Source: an uncultured Actinomycetes bacterium (GTDB lineage: Bacteria > Actinomycetota > Actinomycetes > Nanopelagicales > Nanopelagicaceae). Taken from it: a stretch of 64,000 nucleotides of DNA. The notes under the pieces were generated by a model. It was not told where the DNA came from and made no database searches. It saw only the letters and a program-made list of their open reading frames with translations. The DNA is taken from the NCBI GenBank assembly GCA_903850565.1, contig CAINLV010000051.1, positions 16,648 to 80,647 of the forward strand, in the 5' to 3' direction. A program made the position numbers and the translations under genes. Shown here one piece after another: positions 9,478-19,763 of the stretch (position 1 is the stretch's first letter; each line of letters opens with the position of its first letter).

Positions 9478-11391
9478 ATGTCTAACATCGAATTCGCGCA
9501 GCCGAAAAATCCGAACCTTACTGGTGAGCTAAAGAAGCGCGACGAACTTCGTAACGTTGCCATCATCGCTCACGTTGACCATGGCAAGACCACCCTCGTA
9601 GATGCCATGTTGTGGCAGTCCGGTGCATTCGCTGCCTACAAGGAACAAGGCGAAGGCAAGGACCGAGTCATGGACTCGATGGACCTTGAGCGCGAAAAGG
9701 GAATTACCATTTTGGCCAAGAACACCGCAGTAAAGCGCGGCGCTCAGATCGTTAACATTATTGATACTCCAGGCCACGCAGACTTTGGTGGCGAAGTAGA
9801 GCGTGGCTTAGAAATGGTCGATGGCGTCATCCTTTTGGTAGATGCTTCTGAAGGCCCACTTCCACAAACACGTTTCGTTCTCCGCAAAGCACTAGAGAAG
9901 AACTTGCCCGTTATTTTGTTGATCAACAAAGTTGACCGTCATGACTCTCGAATTGCTGAAGTTGTTGACGAGACTTATGAACTTTTCTTGGACTTAGATG
10001 CCAACGAACGTCAGATTGAATTTCCAATCGTTTATGCCTCCGCAAAAGCTGGTCGTGCATCTTTAAATCGCCCAGAAAATGGCGAAATGCCAGATCACGA
10101 AAACTTAGACATTCTTTTCGACACAATCTTTAACACGATCCCAGCTCCGGTTTATCATGAAGGTGCACCGCTGCAGGCACACGTCACCAACTTGGACTCA
10201 TCTCCATACCTAGGCCGACTTGCTTTGTGCCGCGTTCGCGAAGGCGTTATCAAAAAGGGCCAGATGGCGCTTTGGATGAAGACCGATGGAACTACCGAGC
10301 GAGTAAAGATTTCCGAACTACTTATCACTGAAGGTTTAGAGCGCGTTCCAGCGCTAGAAGCTGGCCCTGGCGACATCATCGCTGTTGCTGGTATTGAAAC
10401 CATTACCTTGGGCGAAACCCTGGCTGATCCAGAGCGACCATTTGCCTTGCCACCAATCATCGTTGATGAGCCAAGTATCTCTATGACCGTAGGTATCAAT
10501 ACCTCGCCACTGGCAGGTCAAAGTGGAACTAAGTTAACCGCGCGCTTGGTAAAGAATCGTTTGGAAGCTGAACTTGTTGGAAATGTTTCGCTTCGAGTCT
10601 TGAACACCGATCGTCCAGATACATGGGAAGTACAAGGTCGAGGCGAACTTCAGCTTGCAGTCTTGGTTGAAATTATGCGCCGTGAAGGTTTTGAACTCAC
10701 AGTGGGTAAGCCACAGGTTGTTACCAAGATGGTCGATGGAAAACTCCACGAGCCAATGGAACGTTTAACAATCGATGCCCCAGAAGATTTCCTTGGCGTT
10801 ATTACTCAATTAATGGCGCTTCGAAAAGGCCGCATGGAACAAATGGTTAACCATGGCACCGGTTGGATCCGTTTGGATTACAAGGTTCCTTCTCGTGGCC
10901 TGATCGGTTTCCGTACTGAGTTTCTTACTGAGACTCGTGGAACTGGATTACTCCACCACGTCTTTGATGGTTACGAAGCTTGGCATGGGGAAATCCGCAC
11001 CCGTCAATCCGGTTCGTTGGTTTCAGATCGTCGAGGCGTCGTAACTTCTTATGCCCTCTTTACTTTGCAAGAGCGCGGCAGCATCTTCGTTGAAGTTGGT
11101 GCCGAAGTTTATGAAGGCATGGTTGTCGGCGAAAACGCTCGCCCAGAAGACATGGATGTCAACGCGGTTCGCGAAAAGAAGTTGACCAATATGCGTTCTG
11201 CTGGCGCAGATGAATTGGAACGGTTGATTCCGCCAAAGATTCTCAACATGGAACAAGCCTTGGAATATTGCCGCGAAGATGAGTGCATCGAAGTAACGCC
11301 TAAGTTGGTCCGAGTCCGTAAGGTCAATTTGGATCAAAATGAGCGTGCTCGGGCTACCGCGCGAACCAAGAAAGCCAATATCAACGCCTAA
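9478..11391 (+). CDS. typA: Translational GTPase TypA/BipA
   Basis: Ribosome-binding GTPase of the EF-G family, linked to stress and ribosome assembly. Motifs in order: AHVDHGKTT (G1), EREKGITI (switch), DTPGHADF (G3) and NKVDR (G4), followed by domain II, the EF-G-like domains and the TypA-specific C-terminal region ([18 protein letters not shown]). I chose the ATG at 9478 ([10 protein letters not shown]), which gives 637 residues. An upstream in-frame ATG at 9418 adds 20 unconserved residues. The 157 bases before the gene hold no other feature that I can support. Confidence 0.95.
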   Translation: MSNIEFAQPKNPNLTGELKKRDELRNVAIIAHVDHGKTTLVDAMLWQSGAFAAYKEQGEGKDRVMDSMDLEREKGITILAKNTAVKRGAQIVNIIDTPGHADFGGEVERGLEMVDGVILLVDASEGPLPQTRFVLRKALEKNLPVILLINKVDRHDSRIAEVVDETYELFLDLDANERQIEFPIVYASAKAGRASLNRPENGEMPDHENLDILFDTIFNTIPAPVYHEGAPLQAHVTNLDSSPYLGRLALCRVREGVIKKGQMALWMKTDGTTERVKISELLITEGLERVPALEAGPGDIIAVAGIETITLGETLADPERPFALPPIIVDEPSISMTVGINTSPLAGQSGTKLTARLVKNRLEAELVGNVSLRVLNTDRPDTWEVQGRGELQLAVLVEIMRREGFELTVGKPQVVTKMVDGKLHEPMERLTIDAPEDFLGVITQLMALRKGRMEQMVNHGTGWIRLDYKVPSRGLIGFRTEFLTETRGTGLLHHVFDGYEAWHGEIRTRQSGSLVSDRRGVVTSYALFTLQERGSIFVEVGAEVYEGMVVGENARPEDMDVNAVREKKLTNMRSAGADELERLIPPKILNMEQALEYCREDECIEVTPKLVRVRKVNLDQNERARATARTKKANINA

Positions 11392-11418
11392 GTCAGTGGT
11401 AGGGGGTTAAATAACCCT

Positions 11419-14400
11419 ATGGTTTCTACGCGCCCGCTCCGACTGATTCGTCGGCCTGTTGTTGAAGAAATTCGCAACGCGGATGCAGAACAAGAACAAG
11501 TTATCGCCACTGTCGGCAAGCCATTGCTGGTCACTGGCGGACCGGGAACTGGTAAGACGGCCACTCTTGTAGCATCGGCAATCTCCAGAATCTCCAACGG
11601 GCAGAACGCCGATTCTTTACTTATCTTGGCTTATGGCAGAGAACGCGCTTCGCAGATTCGCGACAAAATTGCCTTAGGTTCAGGCGCCACAACTCTGGAG
11701 CCCTTGGCTCGTACCTTTCATTCCCTGGCATTTTCAATTCTCAATGATGTATCCGCCGAAGATCCTCGTAGGTATGTGCTGATCTCTGGCGCCGAACAAG
11801 ATTCGTTTATCCGCGACTTGTTGGCCAGTGAAATTACTGCCACCAATATCGATTGGCCAGCAGAGATAAAACTTGCCCTTCCAACTCGTGGCTTCGCCAA
11901 AGAAATTCGCGATCTTATTTTGCGAGCAACCGAACGCGGTTATACGCCGGAAACTTTAACGGCTAAAGGCAAGGAGCTTAACGAGCGCTTCTGGAGCGCC
12001 GCCGCGGACTTTTGGTTGGATTATCAGAACGCAATGACCTCTCAGTCACTCTTTGTTGCTGATGCGCCTTATCGAATTGATCCCAGCGAAGTCATCTCCG
12101 AAGCCATACATAAACTGGTCTCCGATCCAAAGTTACTGGCCAGGTACCGAAAGAAATTCACAACAATATTGGTAGATGAATTTCAAGAAAGCGATAAAGC
12201 CCAGCGCGCACTTTTAAAACTTATCGCCCCCGCAGATTTAGTAATCTTTGCCGATGCGGATTCTGCCGTTGGAAGATTTAGAGGTGCAGATCCAGAAGGT
12301 GTCGCAGACTTTGCTGATGAATTAGCTTGCGCCAGCGTGACTTTGGTGACCAATCACCGAAGCAACTCAGATATTTCGCAATTTTCTGAAGTCCTGATCG
12401 GTGCCACTCGTAAACTTGATGACACAGAAATAAAGGTAAAAGCATCCGGCATTCAAGCCATATCTCTATCCAATCAGAGTGAATGCGCCAACGTTATTGC
12501 ACACACATTTCGATCGGCCCATCTTCGTGAAGGAATTCCGTGGTCGGAAATGGCAGTCATCGTTCGTTCTCCAGGTGGTCAGATTGCATCGCTGCAACGC
12601 GCCTTCGCCCTCAATTCCATTCCAGTTTCCATTGAGTCTGACGCATTAGCACTTGCCGATAACCCCGCCATAAAGCCATTTCTATTGGTCGCCCAAATTG
12701 CGCTCGGGATTATTTCGCTTCGACCTTCCTACTGGCCAGAAATTCAGGAGCTTCTCCTTTCTGAAATCGGTGGCGCTGATTCGCTCTCGTTGCGACAGAT
12801 TAGAACGGCTATGGCCAAGGCCAGACAAGTGGAGTTTTCTGAAGGAGAAAAATCGGAAGACGATTCTGCTCCTGCAGCACTTCCTACCGTTACTGAAATG
12901 ATTCTCGAAGCAATTGACGATCCGACTTTGGATCCTTCCCACCAATTCCTACCGCTGTACCGAATTGGCTCTTTGATCCGGGCGGCAAAAAAATCGCAGA
13001 AGATGAAGGGATCGATTAGTGATCTGCTCTGGGCTATCTGGAGCAATGCGCAGAATTTTGATGGGCAATTAATCTCACAAGCATGGCGTGATCGCGCCTT
13101 GCAAGGTGGGGCACGAGGAGCGGCAGCAGACCGCGATCTCGATGCCATGATGGAACTTTTTGAATCCGCGCGCAGGTTTAGCGACCGAATGCCAGGCAGT
13201 TCGGCGCAACAATTCCTCAATCAAGTGCTGGGCGAAAAAATCCTCGGGGATACCATCACCGCAAAAGGTCAGCGCGAGAATGTGGTCTCTATCATGACGG
13301 TTCATTCGGCCAAGGGGCAGGAATGGGAAATCGTTGCATTGGCTGGTTTGCAAGAAGGAGTTTGGCCCAACTTGCGCCAACGCGGTTCACTACTTGGTAG
13401 TGAGCGGCTTGTGGAAGCCGATCGTTCCCAAGTCACCGCTGCGGCACAGTTGCTGGCATCTACCAGTAGCGCATTAGCAAAGGATGAACGTCGACTACTT
13501 CATGTGGCCATCAGCCGAGCAAAATCCAGACTTTTGATCACCTCTTTTCACAGCGAAGATTCCGAGCCATCTTCCTATTTCGATGAAATCACTTCTTATC
13601 TTGATGAGAAAAATGGCGAAGCAGAAAATAGTTACCAAATCCCACGGTCCCTTACCCAACAAGCCCTGGTATCTGCACTTCGCAGGCAAATCCGAACTTC
13701 CCATGAATCCGAATCTGCTGAAAGCGAAGCGCAATTTTCTGCTGGGCTATTAAAGACTTTGGCTACCGCTGGTATTTGGGGTGCAAATCCCGATAACTGG
13801 TTGGGGTTGGCTGACATCAGCAGCAATGACCCGATCGTTGCGCCAGGAAATGATATTTATGTTTCACCTAGCAACTTGCAAAGTTTCTCTGAGTGTGGCT
13901 TGAAATGGTTCCTAGAAAAAAGTGGCGGTCGAGACGGTGAATCAACTGCCCAAATCTTGGGTTCGGCAATTCATGCGCTGGCCGCACAACTCATGACCTC
14001 TTCAGAAATCACTTTGCCAGAATTGCAGAAGCAGTTGGAATCAGCATGGACTTTAGTCGATGCTGGTAAAGGCTGGGTAAACGACCAGCAATATGGAAAA
14101 GCTGCAGAGATGTTAGAAAAATTCTTTGACTGGCATCGGGAGGATTTGGATTCGCGAAAATTATTGGGCACGGAAGTTTCGTTTAAAGTTCGAATCGGAT
14201 CGGTAATTCTTAATGGTTCGGTAGATCGGCTAGAACTCACGGCAGAAGGTGAACTCTTTATCGTTGATCTGAAGACTGGAAAATCTAGTTCAGTTATTCT
14301 CAAAGATATCAAGGATCACAAACAATTGATGGGGTATCAATTGGCAGTGCTAGAAGGTGGCTTCACGGAATTTCATCCGGAACCTGTTTCAGGCGGCGCT

Positions 14401-14610
14401 GAACTAGTTTTCTTAGGCGATGATGGAAGTTTTAAAACTCGCCCACAAGGCAAGTTAGTTCATGAGGAGATGAAAGCCGAAGTCATCGCCATGGGAGCAG
14501 AAATGGCTGCGGCTACCTTTGTCGCCAAAATTAATAAGAGATGTTCAAATTGTGGCGTTAAGTCCAGCTGCCCTATTCAAACCCAAGGTCGGTCGGTGAT
14601 GGATAAATGA
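11419..14610 (+). CDS. adnA: AdnA-like helicase-nuclease subunit (UvrD/RecB family with 4Fe-4S nuclease)
   Basis: UvrD-like motor fused to a RecB-type nuclease; in mycobacteria AdnA pairs with AdnB to resect double-strand breaks. The Walker A is GGPGTGKT with Lys46 and motif II is LVDEFQES (Asp253, Glu254). The C-terminal nuclease has VDLKTGK (Asp950, Lys952). Four cysteines, Cys826 and Cys1042/1045/1051 (C-x2-C-x5-C), flank it as in AddB-type 4Fe-4S nucleases. At 1063 residues it matches AdnA in length. It overlaps adnB by 4 bases (ATGA), and the AdnA-AdnB order matches mycobacteria. Assignment as AdnA rather than AdnB rests on order and cysteine pattern. Confidence 0.85.
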   Translation: MVSTRPLRLIRRPVVEEIRNADAEQEQVIATVGKPLLVTGGPGTGKTATLVASAISRISNGQNADSLLILAYGRERASQIRDKIALGSGATTLEPLARTFHSLAFSILNDVSAEDPRRYVLISGAEQDSFIRDLLASEITATNIDWPAEIKLALPTRGFAKEIRDLILRATERGYTPETLTAKGKELNERFWSAAADFWLDYQNAMTSQSLFVADAPYRIDPSEVISEAIHKLVSDPKLLARYRKKFTTILVDEFQESDKAQRALLKLIAPADLVIFADADSAVGRFRGADPEGVADFADELACASVTLVTNHRSNSDISQFSEVLIGATRKLDDTEIKVKASGIQAISLSNQSECANVIAHTFRSAHLREGIPWSEMAVIVRSPGGQIASLQRAFALNSIPVSIESDALALADNPAIKPFLLVAQIALGIISLRPSYWPEIQELLLSEIGGADSLSLRQIRTAMAKARQVEFSEGEKSEDDSAPAALPTVTEMILEAIDDPTLDPSHQFLPLYRIGSLIRAAKKSQKMKGSISDLLWAIWSNAQNFDGQLISQAWRDRALQGGARGAAADRDLDAMMELFESARRFSDRMPGSSAQQFLNQVLGEKILGDTITAKGQRENVVSIMTVHSAKGQEWEIVALAGLQEGVWPNLRQRGSLLGSERLVEADRSQVTAAAQLLASTSSALAKDERRLLHVAISRAKSRLLITSFHSEDSEPSSYFDEITSYLDEKNGEAENSYQIPRSLTQQALVSALRRQIRTSHESESAESEAQFSAGLLKTLATAGIWGANPDNWLGLADISSNDPIVAPGNDIYVSPSNLQSFSECGLKWFLEKSGGRDGESTAQILGSAIHALAAQLMTSSEITLPELQKQLESAWTLVDAGKGWVNDQQYGKAAEMLEKFFDWHREDLDSRKLLGTEVSFKVRIGSVILNGSVDRLELTAEGELFIVDLKTGKSSSVILKDIKDHKQLMGYQLAVLEGGFTEFHPEPVSGGAELVFLGDDGSFKTRPQGKLVHEEMKAEVIAMGAEMAAATFVAKINKRCSNCGVKSSCPIQTQGRSVMDK

Positions 14611-17600
14611 TTTCCGCAAAGTATTCGGCTACCGAAATTTTCCAGGCTCTCATCGATTATGAGACGAAGAAATTTGGCAAGACCAAAATATTTCTGCCGA
14701 CGCCGGAGCAGATTCTCATCATTGAATCCGACCCCGCCAGTCCATCAGTCGTTATCGCTGGCGCCGGTTCTGGAAAGACAGAAACTATGGGTGCCAGAGT
14801 CTTATGGTTAGTGGCAAATGGTTTCGTACGCCCTGATGAAATACTGGGTTTGACCTTTACGCGCAAAGCAGCGGGGGAGTTAGCGCTTCGCATCCGCCGC
14901 CGATTGCGCCTGCTGCAAAAAGTTAATTTGCTCCCCGCTGCCACCAGCGACAATCCCATGGATCTTGCAGTGACGGTCTCTACTTATCATTCCTATGCTG
15001 GCAAGATTTTGTCTGAGCATGGCATTCGGATGGGAATCGACAGCGGAACAGACCCCATGGGTCAGGCAGCCACTTGGCAGATTATTAATGACATTGTCAG
15101 TAATTTTGAGACCACCGATTATGAATTAACGCACGGAGTAAACGACATCATCAAGAAGGTCGCCAGCCTGGCTGGTCAAATCGGCGAACACGCCAGTTCA
15201 ACTCAGGCAGTACGTGAACACGCCCTCATGCAACTAGAAAAGTTATTAACTACAACTGGCCGCAATGATGATGTTCGGCTGGCTATAACCTCACTTGAAG
15301 AACAAATTTCTATCCTTCCTATGGTTGACCAACTTGACCAATATCGAAGAAGTAATGGCACTCTCTCTTTTGACGATCAGATGAGCTTGGCGGCCGAACT
15401 TGCGGTTACCTTCGATGAGATCGGTATCAACGAGAGAAATAAATACCGGATTGTCTTGTTGGATGAATATCAAGACACCTCCTTTGGCCAAGTTCGCTTC
15501 CTCTCGCACCTCTTTAGCGGCGGACATCCCGTGACTGCCGTGGGAGACCCCAACCAAGCCATTTACGGTTGGCGTAGCGCCAGTCCAGAAACGATCGGGA
15601 ATTTTCCACGCCACTTTCCGAGCGCATCCGGAGCCCCGGTTGTTACTTACAAACTATTAACCACCTTTCGAAATGATGAGCAAGTTCTAAAACTGGCCAA
15701 CAAAATGATCTCGGAAATTGCCATTGCTCAAGGCAAACCTGCTGCTGTGGATTTGCTTCACCTTCGCAATGGTGGCGGTCCGGGCTTGATTAAAACTGCG
15801 TTAGTGCCTACGGCCTTTGAAGAAGCTGAACTTATCGCCGAAGAAATCTCCGCAATCTGGAATGACCCTGGGCGCATGTTACAAGCGGAGGCAGATCGTT
15901 CAACATGTGCGGTGCTAGTTCGCTCCCGAAGTCAGATTGAAGATATCGAAGAAGCACTGCGTGCCGCTGGCCTTCCCGTTGAAGTTCTGGGATTGGGTGG
16001 CCTGATTCATCTGCCAGAAGTGGCCGACATCATCGCTTTGCTTAGGATCCTCACCTTTGCTGATGCCGGTAGTTCCATGATGCGCCTTCTGACTGGACCG
16101 CGGCTAGCTCTTGGTCCAAAAGATTTAGTCGCGCTGGGCTCTTTTGCTCGATCTTTAGTTTCTGATCAGAACAATTCTCGCGGTAAATCGCTTGAGGCAG
16201 TTCTTGTCGGCGATATTGATGCCGGCGCTATGGAAGCTGAAGACTTTCCGGTTGGCTCCATTATTGAAGCCTTAGAAACAATTGAAGCAGCGCCTGTTCA
16301 AAAATTTTCTGAAGTTGGCTTTGCGCGGTTGGTGAAGTTCTCCCAAGAACTCAAGAAGTTGCGCCGAAACGTTAATGGTTCTATTACTGATGCCATCGTT
16401 GAAGCGGAACAATTTCTCCACTTAGATGTTGAAGTTCTGGTCCGGGATGGTTGGGAAGCTGGCCGAGCCAATATCGATCAATTCTTAGATGAAGCAGCTA
16501 AGTTTTCCAAGTCTGGCGGATCCCTGGCGACTTTTCTTCGTTGGTTGGAGATTGTCGATTCGGAAGAGAGTGGCTTGAAAATTGAGAGCGTTCAAGTCAG
16601 TCACTCTGCGGTACAGATACTGACTATCCACCAAGCCAAAGGTGCCGAATGGGATTGCGTAGTGGTCCCGGGCCTGGCAAAAACTAAATTTCCGGTCAGC
16701 GGCAAAGGCTTAAATATTTGGACTCGCAACGCAGGAGCACTTCCCATTTTGCTACGCGGAGATAGTGATCAATTTATTGATTTTACTTATCCAAATATGG
16801 ATCCACCGCCGAAGGCGGTCACCGTTAAAAAGGCACTGGCGGTGCTTGAAGATAATGCAAAAAAGATGCGTCTGGAAGAAGAACTCCGTTTGGCCTATGT
16901 AGCCTTCACGCGTGCCAAAAGTTTTCTGCTCTGTACAACTTCCTGGTTTCGCACTGGCGGCGCTGCGGTAGATCCAAGCCAACTTTTCTTCTGGGCTGAA
17001 GAAGTTGCCCAAGAATTAAATCCGCAAGCTCCCATAATTAACTGCGAAAAACCAGATGGCAATAACCCCCTGAAAGAAAACCCAAAGAGTGGAATTTGGC
17101 CGCAACGCACACAATGGCAAGATTTCGTCACCACAGACGCCGCCACTGTTCGTGCTGCTTGCGAGATCGACATTGATCAGATACTGGCTCATCCAGCAGA
17201 ACTAAGCCAGACTCGACTTTCGCTCCTACAGGATGCGCAGGCGCTATTGGCCGAAATCCAATTGCGTAAGTTGCCAGCCCAAGTATTTCTTCCTTCTAGG
17301 CTTTCGGTGTCAACGCTCATCGCTTTGGCCAAGAATCCAGATGAATTGGCGATCAATATTCGCCGCCCCATGCCCAATCACATTGATAAATATGCACGAC
17401 GAGGCACTGCATTCCACCTCTGGATTGAGGAAAGATTTACCTCCCCAGTTTTATTTGATGATGAGGTCTTCTTTCCGGATCAGCCAGCGCCACTGGATGA
17501 CATTCCGCTGGCAGAACTTCAAGAGAAGTGGCTTGCAAGCGAGTGGGGTAATAAAGTTCCCTTCGCAGTTGAAGTTCCCTTCGAAATGGTCTTGGCTGGC

Positions 17601-17879
17601 GTATTACTTCGCGGCCGAATCGACGCTGTCTATAAGGATGGAGATCGCTTCCAAGTTGTGGATTGGAAGACTGGCCGCGAAAAATCTGGTGATGATCTTG
17701 AGAACGCGGCAATTCAATTGGCGATGTATCGATTGGCATATGCCAAGTTAAATAATCTAGATGTGAAAGATATCGGTGCGGCTTTTTACTATGTCGGAAG
17801 TGACAGCACGGTAGCTGTTGCGGACATGCTCTCGGAGAGAGAGTTAATTGAGATCATTACTACCGTGGGATCTGAGTAA
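14607..17879 (+). CDS. adnB: AdnB-like helicase-nuclease subunit (UvrD motor plus RecB nuclease)
   Basis: Partner subunit of the AdnAB-type end-resection machine. The superfamily I motor is complete: Walker A GAGSGKT with Lys57, motif II LLDEYQDT (Asp286), motif III VGDPNQAIYGWR, TFRN, and motif VI AYVAFTRAKS. The C-terminal PD-(D/E)XK nuclease carries GRIDAVYK and VVDWKTGRE with Asp1019 and Lys1021. I see no cysteine cluster here, unlike the partner. The start overlaps the adnA stop by 4 bases, indicating coupled translation. The last 20 bases overlap the convergent EEP gene. Confidence 0.87.
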   Translation: MISAKYSATEIFQALIDYETKKFGKTKIFLPTPEQILIIESDPASPSVVIAGAGSGKTETMGARVLWLVANGFVRPDEILGLTFTRKAAGELALRIRRRLRLLQKVNLLPAATSDNPMDLAVTVSTYHSYAGKILSEHGIRMGIDSGTDPMGQAATWQIINDIVSNFETTDYELTHGVNDIIKKVASLAGQIGEHASSTQAVREHALMQLEKLLTTTGRNDDVRLAITSLEEQISILPMVDQLDQYRRSNGTLSFDDQMSLAAELAVTFDEIGINERNKYRIVLLDEYQDTSFGQVRFLSHLFSGGHPVTAVGDPNQAIYGWRSASPETIGNFPRHFPSASGAPVVTYKLLTTFRNDEQVLKLANKMISEIAIAQGKPAAVDLLHLRNGGGPGLIKTALVPTAFEEAELIAEEISAIWNDPGRMLQAEADRSTCAVLVRSRSQIEDIEEALRAAGLPVEVLGLGGLIHLPEVADIIALLRILTFADAGSSMMRLLTGPRLALGPKDLVALGSFARSLVSDQNNSRGKSLEAVLVGDIDAGAMEAEDFPVGSIIEALETIEAAPVQKFSEVGFARLVKFSQELKKLRRNVNGSITDAIVEAEQFLHLDVEVLVRDGWEAGRANIDQFLDEAAKFSKSGGSLATFLRWLEIVDSEESGLKIESVQVSHSAVQILTIHQAKGAEWDCVVVPGLAKTKFPVSGKGLNIWTRNAGALPILLRGDSDQFIDFTYPNMDPPPKAVTVKKALAVLEDNAKKMRLEEELRLAYVAFTRAKSFLLCTTSWFRTGGAAVDPSQLFFWAEEVAQELNPQAPIINCEKPDGNNPLKENPKSGIWPQRTQWQDFVTTDAATVRAACEIDIDQILAHPAELSQTRLSLLQDAQALLAEIQLRKLPAQVFLPSRLSVSTLIALAKNPDELAINIRRPMPNHIDKYARRGTAFHLWIEERFTSPVLFDDEVFFPDQPAPLDDIPLAELQEKWLASEWGNKVPFAVEVPFEMVLAGVLLRGRIDAVYKDGDRFQVVDWKTGREKSGDDLENAAIQLAMYRLAYAKLNNLDVKDIGAAFYYVGSDSTVAVADMLSERELIEIITTVGSE

Positions 17880-18711
17880 TCTCCACAGTTATTGGCAAGT
17901 GATCGCTGACAGGTGGGACACCTACAAAATTGATTGGCTCGCTTTCTGTATTCCTGAGGGATTGCCGATCCAGGAGAATGTAATCGAACTGCACTTTGGC
18001 GCCCCATGCGGGGTAGGTCATTCTTGTATTAAGCGATTTCCAAGAAGAAAATCTCTGCGGAATGTTAAACGGCAAATTGAGATCGCCCATCACTAGGAAA
18101 CGTTCACCCGGCAACTTGCGCAGCCAACGTTGAACTTTCCACAGTTGATAGAGATTTACGAAAGGAACAAAGGAGAGATGCGTGACGGCGATGGTGAATC
18201 CATTTTCCAATTCGGCAGCCAAAGCAACGCGTGGCTCATCTTTGACATAAAGAAATCGCACGCCTTTCTCTGAAGGCACTGCCAGCGGTAATCCGATGGG
18301 GGAGCGACCTAGTTGCAATAAGTGCCAATTGGTCACCGGGATTTTAGATACCAGTCCAACGCCATATGAAGGTTCGCCCTCGTCTTCGCAAGATTCGTTC
18401 GTGGATAGCGCAACTTCACGTCCCGTTAATTTTCGCCAGCCTTCGCCCGGAGTACCTACGATGGTTCGGGCAAATCCCCAGCTCGATGCCGCCAGGTGCT
18501 TGGCGATTTCAGCAATTTGGGGCTGGTGGCCCGATCTGGGTTGGCCAGAATCAACCTCTTGAAAGGCGATCACATCTGGTCCACCCTCCGGTTGGCCAGT
18601 TAGGTATTGGGAGAGCGAGAGCAACTGGGCCTTTTGGGCTGATTCATCGGCCGCATTGGTTTGGGGCGGGATTGCCTGCCCATGGAGCAAATTCCAGGAA
18701 GTGACCTTCAT
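17860..18711 (-). CDS. Endonuclease/exonuclease/phosphatase (EEP) family protein
   Basis: Metal-dependent phosphohydrolase of the EEP superfamily (DNase I / exonuclease III / sphingomyelinase fold). The 283-residue protein starts with TSWNLLHG, followed by VIAFQEVD (metal-binding Glu), VMGDLNLPFN (catalytic Asp-Asn pair) and a terminal VSDHLPITVE (catalytic Asp-His). The substrate cannot be inferred; family members cut DNA, lipids or phosphoesters. No signal peptide is visible. It is divergent from nudC, with 25 bases between starts, and its stop lies inside the end of adnB. Confidence 0.87.
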   Translation of the reverse strand: MKVTSWNLLHGQAIPPQTNAADESAQKAQLLSLSQYLTGQPEGGPDVIAFQEVDSGQPRSGHQPQIAEIAKHLAASSWGFARTIVGTPGEGWRKLTGREVALSTNESCEDEGEPSYGVGLVSKIPVTNWHLLQLGRSPIGLPLAVPSEKGVRFLYVKDEPRVALAAELENGFTIAVTHLSFVPFVNLYQLWKVQRWLRKLPGERFLVMGDLNLPFNIPQRFSSWKSLNTRMTYPAWGAKVQFDYILLDRQSLRNTESEPINFVGVPPVSDHLPITVEITQIPR

Positions 18712-18736
18712 AAAGTCAGGCTAGTAGGGTCGCCCT

Positions 18737-19762
18737 GTGATGTCAGAAGATACGAGCTTTCCCGCCCCGCAGCGCCCCATTTTGAACCTGCCTTTTTCTC
18801 GGGCAGTAGTAGATCGAGCCGCCCACCTTCGAATGGATGCGTCCGAGCTGGAAAAACTCTGGGACCGGGCACGGATTATCCATTTCGCATCCGGCAAATT
18901 TAGAGTCGTAGCCCAGGAAGTGCGCCGCGCGATTGAAGCCGATGGAACCGCGCAACGGAACCAACTGGCCGATAAATTGGAATTTTTAACGGGCGCACAG
19001 GTAGAAGATCTTTCGCAATTAGATGAATTTTCCAATGGTGATCGATTCTTTCTCGGCATGGATGGTGAGCAACCATATTTTGCATGGAGCGCTGAAGTTA
19101 TGGACATTGATCAATTCGAGCAATATCAAACACTTCGAGATGTCGGTGGAGATTTATCGGATTTGGAAATTGGGTTAGCAGTTCATGCACAAGCCCTAGC
19201 GAATTGGCACGCCAAGCACCCGCGATGTTCGTTATGTGGAGCACCAACAAAACCGGCACTGGGTGGTTCGGTGCGGCGGTGCACTACGGATGAAACTGAA
19301 CATTATCCGCGTAACGATCCAGCGATCATTGTTTTGATAAAAGATAAGCGGGATCGAATTCTTCTGGGTCGGCAGAAAGTGTGGCCACCAATGCGCTTTT
19401 CCACATTCGCTGGTTTTGTGGAGCCGGGTGAATCTTTCGAGCAATGTGTAATCCGCGAGGTTCAAGAAGAAGCCGGAATTCACGTCACGGAAATTCGATA
19501 TCTTGGTTCGCAGCCGTGGCCATTTCCAGCATCGTTAATGATCGCTTTCGAAGCAGTCACCGATGAGCCAGACCTTGCTCGTCCAGATGGACAAGAGATT
19601 GAAGAAATTCAGTGGCTTACTCGCGATGAATTGCGCAATGCCGTTCACAACAAAACTTTGCTCTTGCCTCCACGCATTAGCGTCGCCCGTCAGATGATTG
19701 AAGCCTGGTATGGAGCCAATGCCAAACGCGATCTCTCAGGTGGAGAAGTTTGGCGTTCGTGA
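18737..19762 (+). CDS. nudC: NAD(+) diphosphatase NudC (also RNA deNADding)
   Basis: Hydrolyses NAD(H) to NMN and AMP and removes NAD caps from RNA. A zinc-ribbon segment (CSLCG...RRC) precedes the Nudix box GFVEPGESFEQCVIREVQEEAGI, given here as GFVEPGE...REVQEEAGI. The NudC-specific SQPWPFP motif follows. In the zinc ribbon only three cysteines are seen; where E. coli has the fourth there is TDETEHYPR, a pattern I recall from other actinobacteria. The start is GTG 18737 (AGGG seven bases upstream) or the adjacent ATG 18740. It sits directly before uvrD2 as in M. tuberculosis. Confidence 0.93.
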   Translation: MMSEDTSFPAPQRPILNLPFSRAVVDRAAHLRMDASELEKLWDRARIIHFASGKFRVVAQEVRRAIEADGTAQRNQLADKLEFLTGAQVEDLSQLDEFSNGDRFFLGMDGEQPYFAWSAEVMDIDQFEQYQTLRDVGGDLSDLEIGLAVHAQALANWHAKHPRCSLCGAPTKPALGGSVRRCTTDETEHYPRNDPAIIVLIKDKRDRILLGRQKVWPPMRFSTFAGFVEPGESFEQCVIREVQEEAGIHVTEIRYLGSQPWPFPASLMIAFEAVTDEPDLARPDGQEIEEIQWLTRDELRNAVHNKTLLLPPRISVARQMIEAWYGANAKRDLSGGEVWRS

Positions 19763-19763
19763 A

